This document shows, one piece after another, positions 1 to 9,301 of a stretch of 64,000 nucleotides of DNA. Numbering within the stretch: position 1 is the stretch's first letter; the number at the start of each line of letters is the position of its first letter. The stretch is taken from assembly GCA_001513895.1 (NCBI GenBank), contig LLKO01000004.1, positions 1-64,000 of the forward strand, in the 5' to 3' direction. A model generated the notes under the pieces. The model searched no databases. It saw only the letters and a list, made by a program, of their open reading frames with translations, and was not told the DNA's origin. The translations under genes and the position numbers were made by a program. Origin of the DNA: Graphilbum fragrans (taxonomy: Eukaryota; Ascomycota; Sordariomycetes; Ophiostomatales; Ophiostomataceae).

Positions 1-1692
1 AAGAAAGCGCTCGAAGCGATCGCAAACGGCGTCTCTTTTCGAAAAGCCTCTTTCCAGTACGGAATTCCACGTTTAACTCTCCTTCACCGCGTGCAGGGCG
101 TACAACCGCGTAGGCTTGCGTTTGAGCCTTTTTAGAAGCTTTTTGCAACTTAAGAGAAGTAATTGGAAGGCTGGATTTGTGTATAGGGGGCTTTATGCCT
201 TTCTTTAACGCACAGTTAAGTACGGACAATTGCTGCTAGTTTGTTTAAAGCGCCTAAGACGCCCGGACAGCTTTATACTTTTAAGAAAAACTGGTTAAAA
301 GTCTTTTTACGTCGAAATCCTTTAATTAAAGTGTAAAAAAGCAAGTTTATCGATGTGAAAAGAGTTAACGGAGCGTTTACTAACGTAATTAAAACTTGGT
401 TTCATCGGTTTACTATTTTAAAGTTACGCGTGATAACACTATAAAATAAATGGAATATGGACGAAACAGGCTTTAGTTTTGGTTAAAGCGACCTTTTTTA
501 TATACTTGAAACTGCTGTAAAGACGAAAGTACGAAAGAAACACGTTGACTACCGTTTTTAAACCTTTACAATAAAGTGTATTTTTATAACGGGTAAATAT
601 TTTTTTTTTTTTAGTTATTTTTAAAGGTAAAACGGTATAATAATAGTAGTTTTTAAATAAATTAAAAAAATTTAATACTTGGTAGTTTACTACTATTGAA
701 AATGGGTGAACAACGAATAATACGAGTTTAAAGTGGTTACGAAACGTTTTTATTTTTTATTTCACGTTAACGTAAAAAAAAGAGGCTAGACTTTTAATTG
801 TAAATGGTTATAAAAGTTACGAAAAGGATGAATTTATAAAGCTTTACTTTAAAAATAATATATTCCTTTTTTTTTTACCTTCTCACGTCTTTTACGTCTT
901 TTAACCTTTTAATTTTACTATTTTTTCTCCTTTAAAAGCGGTTTTTCGAAAAAAGATGGAAAAAATAAGTAGTGACAACATAAAAGTCTTTGTTAGTAAA
1001 CGGACTTTTTTAAAGAGTTATTTCTCTGCTCGGGCAATAGTAATTACAGTTAAAAATGTGTAAAGTGGTTAGAGATCTACCGGCCTTTAACTTGTAAATG
1101 TAAAAAAACCACTTATAAGCCCTTTTACTTTACCAACTAACAACGAGCCATCGACACTAAATAATTCACATATTACCGAAATCAGCTCTTTAACAGCTTT
1201 CTCCGACAGTACTTTCCATCCCTTTATAATTATTTGGGATACACCAAAGCGGTCGCGAGATCTGTTTTAACAGATTAACAAGTTCCAACAGTTGGAAGGG
1301 GGTTCGGCCACAACACGCTCTTTTTTCCAAAAGCTTCGGAAAGCTTATAACGAAAAGATATATAAATCAGTGATTTAGAAACGAAAAATCGAGACGCTGA
1401 AGGCCACAATTACGTCTCTACAGCCAAGAAAAAGAAAGAAGGTGGAAACAAGCCCTAATTCCAAGTTTGCTACGGTTTGGCACATCCAGCAGTCCCAAAT
1501 AGCAGCGGGTGAAGACGTGGTTTTACTGGTAGATAGCAGCGAAGATGAGGATCAGAATGAGCCCGAAAATGTGTAATTTAGACGTGTTTTGAGCTTTCTA
1601 TAAAATTTTGAAAGTATTTGGTTTTTTGAGTCTATAACTGAGAATTGGTGGTCCAGAAGGGGGGGTGGTCCATAAAGGGGGGGTCCCACTTA
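1..1692 (+). mobile_element. Degraded pogo/Fot1-like DNA transposon (RIP-like decay), left end outside window
   Basis: Translation of bases 1-135 gives a helix-turn-helix psq domain (ALEAIANGVSFRKAS, then YGIPR), the DNA-binding N-terminus of pogo/Fot1-type transposases. Further relics of the same protein follow in shifting frames: NMDETGF near 452-472, ENG*T...LKWL near 698-750 with a Trp codon turned into TGA, RLLIVNGYKSY near 788-820, and a basic, acidic-tailed C-terminus ending at a TAA near 1577. In the family the RLLIV block reads D-G-H; here the catalytic Asp codon is AAT (803-805) and the His codon TAT, which fits G-to-A and C-to-T change. The DNA is very AT-rich with many stops. The right end is a G-rich terminal repeat (about 1657-1690) abutting TA at 1691-1692, the target dinucleotide of Tc1/mariner elements. 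The element is certainly inactive. The terminal repeat partner lies off the contig edge. Confidence 0.85.
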
Positions 1693-2002
1693 CGACGTAC
1701 CTGTACGGAGTAGTCAGCTATGGAGCATGGCCATTAGTATACGACACATAACACATGCTGCACACACTAGTCCTGTTGCGTGTTAGTGTGTACTCTATTA
1801 CTGCCGTACACGGTAATTTACAGTTGCGCCGAGGCACATCGGCAGCTCTACTACGAACTTGCGTGACTACAGGCGCAAAAGTACGGTACAAGGATGCCGG
1901 CTTTGTTGCTCGCGAAGCAACCGCTCTTTTCACACGACGAGACGCTTTGCATGCCGATTCTGTATTTTTCTGCCATCGCATAGGCATTCGAACATTTCCA
2001 GC

Positions 2003-2945
2003 ATGAAAATCAGCGGCCGGACATTTATCATTTCTGGCGGGTAAGCATTCTTCCGACCTGTTTCACTGCCTTTCGTCTCAAGCTACTACATACGCCACAT
2101 TTTTTTGTGTAGTTGTGCGCCCGACGGTGCTGACGTTTCTGCCAATCAGGGCCTCTGGACTAGGTCGAGCCGTTGCCCGAGACCTGCGCGCGCAGGGGGG
2201 CGCTGTCGCCTTGCTCGACCTCAACGAGGAGGCTGGCCAAGCCACCGCCCGAGAGCTGGGCGGCGACGCTGCGGCCAGGTTTTTCGTGGCCGACGTAACC
2301 GACACAGCGAGCATCACAGCGGCTGTGCAGGGCGCTGTCCAATGGGCAGCCAAGACAGGCCAGCCGCTGGGCGGCGTGGTGCCGGCGGCAGGCATCGGCA
2401 ACCCAGGGCTAATTCTGGACAGCAAGCTGCAGCCGGTGTCGCTGGACAGCTTTGACTTTGTGCTCAACATCAACCTGCGCGGCACCGTGGATCTCGTGCG
2501 CCAAGTCCTGCCGTACATGGCTGGAGCCAGCATCAGCGGCGACGAGGCGCAGGGCGCGACCGTGGGCGCTCCTGACGGGCCCGACGGCGAACGGGGCGTC
2601 GTGGTGATGGTGGCCAGCTCGGCGGCTTTTGAGGGCCAAATGGGCCAGGTCGCCTATGCCGCGTCCAAGGGCGCTGTCGCGTCCATGACGCTGCCCATGG
2701 CACGCGATCTGTCTCGCCATGGCATCCGGGTCGTCACCATTGCCCCCAGCATGTTTGAGACCAACATGACCAGCCTCCTGTCAGACAAGGTGCGGCAGAG
2801 CCTGCTCAAGAGCATGGAATTTCCCAAGAGGTCCGGCAAGGCCGAGGAGTTTGCCTTGCTGGTCCGACAGGCCATCGAGAACCCTATGCTCAACGGCGTT
2901 GTCATCCGGTTAGACGGTGCCAGCAGAATGCCCAGCCGTTTATGA
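2003..2945 (+). CDS. Short-chain dehydrogenase/reductase, HSD17B10-like (3-hydroxyacyl-CoA dehydrogenase type)
   Basis: Two exons, 2003-2040 and 2150-2945, give a 277-residue protein. The 109-bp intron splits a Gly codon and restores the cofactor loop ISGGASGLG at residues 10-18, which neither exon holds alone; this is why I chose the start at 2003. A Rossmann fold follows, with Asp in LLDLNEE favouring NAD(H), the ADVTD adenine-pocket motif, an altered NNAG motif (PAAG), and the catalytic Ser...Tyr-x-x-x-Lys as VASSAAFEG and YAASK. The PSMFETNM segment and overall order match the HSD17B10/type II 3-hydroxyacyl-CoA dehydrogenase group, which oxidises 3-hydroxyacyl-CoA or hydroxysteroids, often in mitochondria. 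A roughly 20-residue insert rich in Gly and Asp sits just before the catalytic Ser. No classical targeting leader is visible. The family is secure; the substrate is not. Confidence 0.88.
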
Positions 2946-3134
2946 GGGGGGGATGCGCCGTGGCTTGTTGTCCGTTGTACATACTTCACGCATTGTATAT
3001 GTAACACTTTATTATCTGTAGCTAAGCCCTAAAGTACAAATAAGAACCCATAACGAATTATTTTGGCACCTAAAGTGCGCACTCCAACAGCTGGCTATTT
3101 CGAAGACACATCCATGCTATCACCCCCGTGGCTC

Positions 3135-4187
3135 TCACTTGCTTCCTCCTGGCTGTTGCTTCTGCTGGTTTCGGACTGAAACCTGCCATTTCTTCCTTGA
3201 TTTTGACGATAGAGGCCATGTACGGACCAAATGCAGAGCTCTGTTCAGTATGTTCGACACGCTTTCCTCGTAGTTTGGGCAGTTGTTGTCCCGAACAAAC
3301 GTGTTGCCCTTGACCTTGACCGACTGGATCCGTGTTTTTGCCGCATTTCGACCATATGCTGGATTGAACCCGCGCAGCTGGCTCTCAGCCCCTAGTTTTT
3401 GTCGGAGTCTTTTCACCATACCGGCCGATGCTGCCTCCTGGGCAATCTGCTTCTGTGGCACTTTAGGGGCTTGGGGAGCTGTATCAGCGGCCAGAATATT
3501 GGCCGATTGGGGCACCAAAGCTGTGCGAGCAGCTCCCCCGTCCCTCCCAGGCTCCGTTTCGCGTTTGATGCAAGGCTCTTGCGAAGCTGGCGGTGCTGGC
3601 GGTGTTGGCGGAGCTGGAGCTGTTGGCGGTGCTGACACAGCTACCGGCGCTGGTGGTGCCGACTCTGCAGCCACGGTTTTGGGCCGACCGGGAGGGCTCT
3701 TTGGCAGTACTCCCCGGCGCATGGCTTGGTACACCACGTGTGCTGTCTCGCCGGTTGTGCACGATGCATACGATGTATGCGATGCAGATGGCACGAACGC
3801 CGCAGCGGCTGCACTTGGCGCTTCGTTCTCAAGCATACCACTCGTGTCTCGATAATAGAATACTAGCTGCTCATGCTGAGCATGGCCATGGCTTCTACTT
3901 TCGTAGCCGCTGGGAAGTCTCCGCCAAACATCAGGGATCCTTCGAGCCGTCTCGAATCTCTGCGGCTGGCGGTTCTCCGGGGCCACCGGTGCTGGCTCCC
4001 ACAAATAGTATCTTTCTGGCAAGGGCCTTGGCTGCCAAACAAATCGAGGCTCATCAGGAGGCGGCTCGCCAGAACCGGTGCTCGATCTGTTCCACTGGTA
4101 GTAGGGCTGGTAGGGGGCATCAAATGGTGCCAAATGCGGCCGGGTTCGCAAATATGGCTCTTGCTGGTACCACCGATGCGTATTCAT
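3135..4187 (-). CDS. Proline/alanine-rich protein of unknown function
   Basis: An uninterrupted ORF of 350 codons. I recognise no domain. The first 100 residues are rich in Tyr, Trp, Pro and Arg (repeated W/Y-P pairs such as YYQWN and FVWQPRPLPERYYLWEP). The middle (about 165-215) is an Ala-Pro low-complexity stretch with a GRPK element that resembles half an AT-hook. The last 100 residues are basic, with VKRLRQKLG, and contain NCPNYEESVSNIL. The protein is likely to be disordered and possibly nuclear. The C-terminus is uncertain: another frame, ending at a TAG at 3095-3097, reads as a Ser/Glu-rich tail (SQEEASESHGGDSMDVSS) that looks like a natural fungal protein end, so an intron between about 3330 and 3200 may switch frames. 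Its 5' end faces the 2-hydroxyacid dehydrogenase terminator region. Confidence 0.5.
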   Translation of the reverse strand: MNTHRWYQQEPYLRTRPHLAPFDAPYQPYYQWNRSSTGSGEPPPDEPRFVWQPRPLPERYYLWEPAPVAPENRQPQRFETARRIPDVWRRLPSGYESRSHGHAQHEQLVFYYRDTSGMLENEAPSAAAAAFVPSASHTSYASCTTGETAHVVYQAMRRGVLPKSPPGRPKTVAAESAPPAPVAVSAPPTAPAPPTPPAPPASQEPCIKRETEPGRDGGAARTALVPQSANILAADTAPQAPKVPQKQIAQEAASAGMVKRLRQKLGAESQLRGFNPAYGRNAAKTRIQSVKVKGNTFVRDNNCPNYEESVSNILNRALHLVRTWPLSSKSRKKWQVSVRNQQKQQPGGSK

Positions 4188-4669
4188 CGCGGGGGTCGAT
4201 GCAATTCAGCTCGGGCTGCGGCCTACAGAGATTGAATGCCATTAGTAGTGCAGAGGCGAAGAGGTGGTCAATACAGAACCGCAAAATGTACCGTATCCAA
4301 TTCTCTCGTAATTTGGCTGTGGAACAGATGGCCAAGCTTCGCTCAAAGAACCTCGCATTGGAACTATGTTCCAGCACAGGTGTTGAAACGGCATGGTCTT
4401 TTCTTATTCTCAGATCGCAGCCGATGTGCACATTTGAGCTATGTGGAAGAATCGGACGAGTCGATTGTTGCTGTCGCTCTTTACCCCAAACCTTTGTTTA
4501 GATCATTTGATTTCTATCTTGTACGACATACTACGGAGTACTTGCGCATGATGAAAGAGGGAAACAGCCACCCAGAGCAAAGCAGCGTTGAATAGGCAAC
4601 TGGGCAAGAGTGTCGCATTGTTTTTACTTATCCCACAGCATGTATTTCTCTCGACAAACACTCTCGAGT
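4188..4669. other. Intergenic, 482 bp
   Basis: This lies between the 3' end of the 2-hydroxyacid dehydrogenase gene and the start of the Pro-rich gene, so it should hold a terminator and a promoter. I see no ORF worth calling. It carries one copy of the word TACGGAGTA at 4532-4540, which recurs elsewhere in non-coding parts of the window. Confidence 0.6.
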
Positions 4670-5810
4670 TTAAATCAAGCGCGCCTCCAGCTCTTTTCCC
4701 TTCTCCCACAGCAGAATGTTCCGCACCTGTGTCTGGTACCACTTTTGGATTATCACGCTCTCGCCATAACCCATATGCGGCGATAGTAGCACCTGGCTGC
4801 GTCCCTCTTGGCCCCATTTCGTCGTTCTCCAGCGGCTGCTCGCTGGAAGCGGCTCAATGTCGAAAACGTCAAGAGCTGCACGCGCAATGCGGCCCTCTTC
4901 CAGCACGTCCAACAGGTCCTCCTCGACCACAATCGGTCCTCGTGCCGTGTTGACAAAGATGGAGTCCTTCTTCAGAAGCACTAGGTCCTCTTTCGTGATC
5001 AGGCCCCGCGATCTATCAGACAACGGAACATGAATCGCGAGGACGTCGGCAGACCGGAATAGCTCTTCACGGCTGACCGCTTTGAACGTCTTCTCCCCAT
5101 TACTGTCTTCGACAGGCAACCCGGCCGCTTTGGCCTGCGCATCGGCCTTTTCTTGGGAGATGTTGGGACTCCAGGCGATGACCTTCATATTGAAGGCTTG
5201 GTGCAAAATCTTGGCTGTTGTCGTGCCGAGTCTTCCCAAGCCAACCACTCCATACACCTTCCCGGGCAGCCCAAATGCTAGGTCTGTTTGCCAGCCGCCG
5301 GTTTTGACGGAGATGTCGTCTGCCGCCAGGTTGCGCGCCACTCCTAGAATCATGGCGATGATGTGCTGCGTCGTGCTATCAGGCCCTCCCACTGGTCCTC
5401 CTCGATCAGCAGCACCGGCGACAGGAACGCCTAGCTTCTTGAAAGCCGCCAGGTCCAGCCCCAAGTTCCGCGTGCCAGTGGTCAACAGCAGTTTAAGATT
5501 GGTGAGCTTCTCAACGAGCTCTGCGGGGAAGGGGGTTCGTTCGCGCATCGTAGCTAGGCCGAGAATTAGTATGCAGACGAGACACAATAATCTGGATCTG
5601 TACGAATCCAAATTACATACAGATAATCTCAAAGGGCAGAAGCCTCTGCACAAGCCTGTCCTTCTCATCTTGCGGTGTGTTCGGGTGGTTGTATGGCAAA
5701 AGCGTGTCTTTGAAATAGCTCAATTCATACTTGGTTGCATCGAGAGTCTCGAAAATGGCCGCGGAATGGCCGCTGTAGTCGTCAAGGACGGCAATTTTGA
5801 TGGGCGCCAT
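4670..5810 (-). CDS. D-isomer-specific 2-hydroxyacid dehydrogenase
   Basis: Exons 5810-5621 and 5553-4670 join across a 67-bp intron to give 357 residues. The join recreates EIISTMRERTPFP, the conserved end of the N-terminal substrate domain. The NAD-binding domain has GVVGLGRLG followed by a long loop. The catalytic set is present: Arg in NTARGPIV, Glu in DVFDIEPLP and His in LSPHMGYGE, as expected for the formate/glycerate dehydrogenase superfamily, which interconverts 2-hydroxy and 2-oxo acids using NAD(P)H. I started at MAPIKIAVLDDYSG (5810) because the beta strand of the fold begins there; an in-frame ATG at 5858 would add 16 hydrophobic residues of doubtful meaning. Length is normal for the family. 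The true substrate cannot be told from sequence. It is divergent from the oleate hydratase gene. Confidence 0.88.
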
Positions 5811-6950
5811 AGCAACTGCAGCCCGATGCAGCAAACAGATGATAATGTAGGAAAACACCAGGGTCAGGCTCGAGCCATTCGAATAGCACGAGATTGTGTC
5901 TCATCGAACTCTTGACAGCCCTCCGTATAAATAGCTTCCATCCAAGTCCATATTAGTTTACAGCTGCCGACGCTATCAACCGTTGACGAACTGGCCGAAC
6001 TCGGCGGTTGGCTGCCAAACACGATGACGGCATTTGTAACCCCGCAATAGCAACTATCATTCAACACCCTTCGGCTGCTATTAGCTTCCTTTACGGCACC
6101 GCTCTTCCGGCCGAGCCCAGAGCTTAGAAACTCGCTAGACGACCGTTTCAAAGCTCATCCAATTATACTAGGTCTAACTGGCCGTATGCGGCTATATGTT
6201 TATGCGAATTCTGTGTTCTTTCCAGTCTTCAGCTGTCCACTAAGACAGACCCACGAGGTAGACGCTATGCCCTGTATTTAGTGGCTTGAACATCAAAGGT
6301 ATCGATATGAACGCGAATAGTCCTCATCTTCAAATGACCCAGCAACACCTGCGTCATGCCAGCTTTGGCCAACCCCAAGCCGTTCAGTGTGTATACTCGA
6401 GGTCGCCTCGCACTAGCGCCTATCCTGGTGTCAGCGGGAAACGCCGTGCCTTGTCTAGATTTGTGGTGCTAAAATACCCATACTGGTATAAAACCACGCC
6501 TACATCATACGATTTCTGCCATGCCCTGCTCGCCCCGTCCTTCTCGAACCCAGACTTGTCTGTCTCGGCACCCCAACGGCTCGCTTGGACCTGGCATTTT
6601 CAGCAATGCTTGTGCACTGGATGCAGTCTTTTCTCAACGGAAACGCCCAAATCGGCAAGCCCGAGCCCTGAATGCCCACTATGCACAATAAACATTTGTG
6701 GGTAGCAACATAGATGTCGTGGGGAACAGGCCGGGATGTAGATAGGGACAATGGAGAAGGGCTACCCACTGCAGAAAAACGTCGCATTTTGATAAACTTC
6801 TGATCCAAGCCTTTCTTTTTAGTTTGGATGGCCCACCAAGATTGGGGGCGATTTCTTATAAGACCTGCCCCAACACCCAGAAAGGGCCGCAGATGCTAGA
6901 TTGAGCCTCTTATTTTTTTCTCTTCTTGGCATTCGCCCATATTTCCTAGT
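5811..6950. other. Divergent intergenic/promoter region, 1.1 kb
   Basis: This separates the divergently transcribed 2-hydroxyacid dehydrogenase and oleate hydratase genes. A TATAAAA sequence lies at 6487-6493 on the plus strand, rather far (about 460 bp) from the hydratase ATG. Small ORFs here (for example 6286-6705) show no recognisable composition or domain, and I do not call them. The shared region leaves room for joint control of the two genes, but I see no defined operator. Confidence 0.5.
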
Positions 6951-8821
6951 ATGGTCAAACGGGTGGCCCAACAGACCAATGCCTATCTCGTCGGCGGCGG
7001 CATTGCCTCGCTCGTGGCCGCGGTTCACTTACACCATGATGCCGGCGTGCCGCCTGAACAGATTCATGTTATTGAAGCTTCGCCAGCCCCTGGTGGCTCT
7101 ATGGGGCGAGGCGGCAGCAGTAATACCGATGACAACTGGAAGCGCGGCTACACCGTATTAGCTGCCCGCAAGCTCAACTTTTCCTATCGCTGTCTCTACG
7201 ACACCCTGGCCAAAGTGCCCTCGGCCAGAAACATGGGGAACACGGTGCTCGACGATGTCAAGGGCAAAGCTCCATCAGCGACGCCAGACGACGCCAGCAG
7301 TTTTGTGACGCAGCTCGAAGACGGCTGCTCCACCGCTTCGAGCTCGACGAGCGGCAGCGGCCCGCAGATCAGCCACATCCCAGCAAGGCTGGTGGCCATT
7401 GGCTCTCACGGCCCAGAAGTCGTCGATGTTCGGAGCATGGGCCTGCTCCAGGAGGAGAAGATGGGGCTGCTGGGGCTGATTCTAGAGCCCGAAGAGAAAG
7501 TCGGCGCCGGCGAGATCCAGGCGCATTTCCGGCCCGAATTCTTCGAGTCAAAGTTCTGGGACGTGTGGGCTAGCCTCTACGGGTTTCAGCCGTGGCACAG
7601 CGCCGTGGAGTTTCGGCGCTACCTCCTTCGCTTCTTGCACGAGTTCTCCCATATCACCACCTTGGAGGGCATTGACCACGCACCGATTAACGACTATGAG
7701 TGCATCATCCTGCCGATGGAGAAATACCTCCGTGATCTCGGGGTTCAGTTTCACTATGGTCAGTCTGCTGTACCCCATTGCCGATTGGAGTGTGCTATTC
7801 CGGCTGACAAGAAATGCATCAAGGCACACAAGTGTCTGACGTTGTGTTTGAACCCGGAAACGGCATTGCCGTGCAAAAGCTTCATATAATGCAATCTTCG
7901 AAGAAAGTCGAAGAGACCATCGTGCTTGGCCAGGACGATATCGTGTTTATTACGCTCGGCTCCATGACGTCGGGAGCCAAATTCGGGAGCAATGATACAG
8001 CACCCCCACCACTACCAACCCAGAACGAGATCCTCGGAAATCCCGGGCCAGTATGGAAATTCTGGTCGTCTCTCGCCGATCCGGCAAAGAACGAGCACTA
8101 CGCCTCTTTCGGCAACCCAAGTGCCTTTTACAGCCGCACTGCCAAGTCTTCGTGGCTTTCCTTTACAGTGACGCTCTCCGGCACTTCCATCAGCTTCTTC
8201 GACAGACTCAAAGCGTGGTCCGAATGCACTACTTCCCCCAGCACCAATCTTAGTTTCAGCACACAACTCATCACCAACGACCAGCTTCACCACAGAAACA
8301 ACATGCCCCTCCTCACATTCCGCGACAGTCCGTGGATGATGTCTATTGCCATGCCCAACCAGCCATATTTTACAAACCAGCCTGATCATGTGCGGGTTCT
8401 TTGGGGCTACGGTTTGTACCCGGATCAAGAAGGCCTGGCTGTGCGGAAACGCATGATGGACTGTACTGGGGCGGAGATTTTTGAAGAGCTCCTATCCTAC
8501 TTGGATATTGCAGAGAAGTTCCGGCCAACGGACGATGTCAAAACCATTCCATGTCTAATGCCATTCATAGGAAGTCCCTTCCTCACTCGCAAGCAGGGAG
8601 ACCGGCCAAAGGTGTTGCCAGGAGGCAGTAAGAATATTGCTCTTCTTGGCCAGTTTGTCGAGATCGAACGAGACGTGACCTTCACCATGGAATATTCGGC
8701 ACGCTCTGCACAAATGGCCGTTTATGGTCTAATGAACTTGGATAAAGCACCTCCCGAGGTGCATCGTGGTGACCAAGATGCACAAACTCTAGGAGAGATG
8801 CTTCTAACGATCATGAGCTGA
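6951..8821 (+). CDS. Oleate hydratase (MCRA family flavoprotein)
   Basis: Exons 6951-7758 and 7824-8821 give 601 residues. The 65-bp intron has an unusual GTCAGT donor, but removing it restores FHYGTQVSDVVFE, the expected family segment. The N-terminus holds the FAD dinucleotide loop AYLVGGGIASL, then EQIHVIEASPAPGGS. Other family landmarks are GYTVLAARKLNFSYRC, the WASLYGFQPWHSAVEFRRY block, NDYECIILPMEKYL, VFITLGSMT and a C-terminal FVEIERDVTFTMEYS...A block. The enzyme adds water to the cis-9 double bond of unsaturated fatty acids to make 10-hydroxy acids and needs FAD for structure. The RGGREM motif of characterised bacterial enzymes, which includes a catalytic Glu, reads LAARKL here (residues 70-75). 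A Gly/Ser-rich insert occurs near residues 105-130. The family is secure; activity on oleate is inferred. Confidence 0.9.
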
Positions 8822-8959
8822 ATTGATTTCGATGAGGAAACAGGCGACCCGAATTAAGGCCAGAAAGACACTGGAAACCATCTACAAACTTTGACGCCTG
8901 CTAGATACAATAGACAGATCAAAAAGAAAATGAAGGAAGCAAAAGCAAAAAAAATATGT

Positions 8960-9065
8960 TGACAAGAGTGGGACTCGAACCCACGCGTGTTTCCACACTA
9001 GCAAATTCTTGCGAATGTATTCAGGTTACCTGAAGCTAGCGCCTTAACCGCTCGGCCATCTTGCC
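8960..9065 (-). tRNA. tRNA-Leu(CAG) with a 25-nt intron
   Basis: On the minus strand the acceptor arms GGCAAGA and TCTTGTC pair (one G-T) with discriminator A. The D arm carries GCCGAGCGGTTAAGGC, the anticodon stem is CTAGC with GCTAG, and the T arm is GTGGG-TTCGAGT-CCCAC. A long variable arm (TGTGGAAACACGC region) marks a class II tRNA. The loop reads TTCAGG before the interruption, placing CAG at positions 34-36. About 25 nt (TAACCTGAA...) sit one base 3' of the anticodon, the standard site of nuclear tRNA introns. CCA is not encoded. The mature length would be about 81 nt. It lies between oleate hydratase and the 3' end of the FPGS gene. Confidence 0.93.
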
Positions 9066-9301
9066 TTGTTGCTTGGAATGTCGTCAGGTACATGAATATA
9101 AGTAGCCCGCTTCGCCTCCCTGTAATTCGAGCACAGAACTGGCCCCGATTAACACTCGCTAGAGGGGTATTACTTTTCGCCTCCATACAAAATCTCTCCC
9201 TGTCCATTTCCAAGAAGAGCAGACTACTGAATAACATATATAAAAAGATCGTAATTGATAGGCCCATGCATGTTGCGCGTTTCCTACTCTGAAAAACGAA
9301 A

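Noticed and set aside
3593..4501. 302-codon plus-strand ORF
   Set aside because: It lies mostly antisense to the Pro-rich ORF, and its composition (runs of Leu/Ala from the antisense of Pro/Ala repeats) is explained by that gene. I hold this with moderate confidence because the opposite gene is itself unnamed.
6286..6705. 139-codon plus-strand ORF in the divergent promoter region
   Set aside because: No motif, poor composition and a minus-strand ORF over the same bases; more likely chance.
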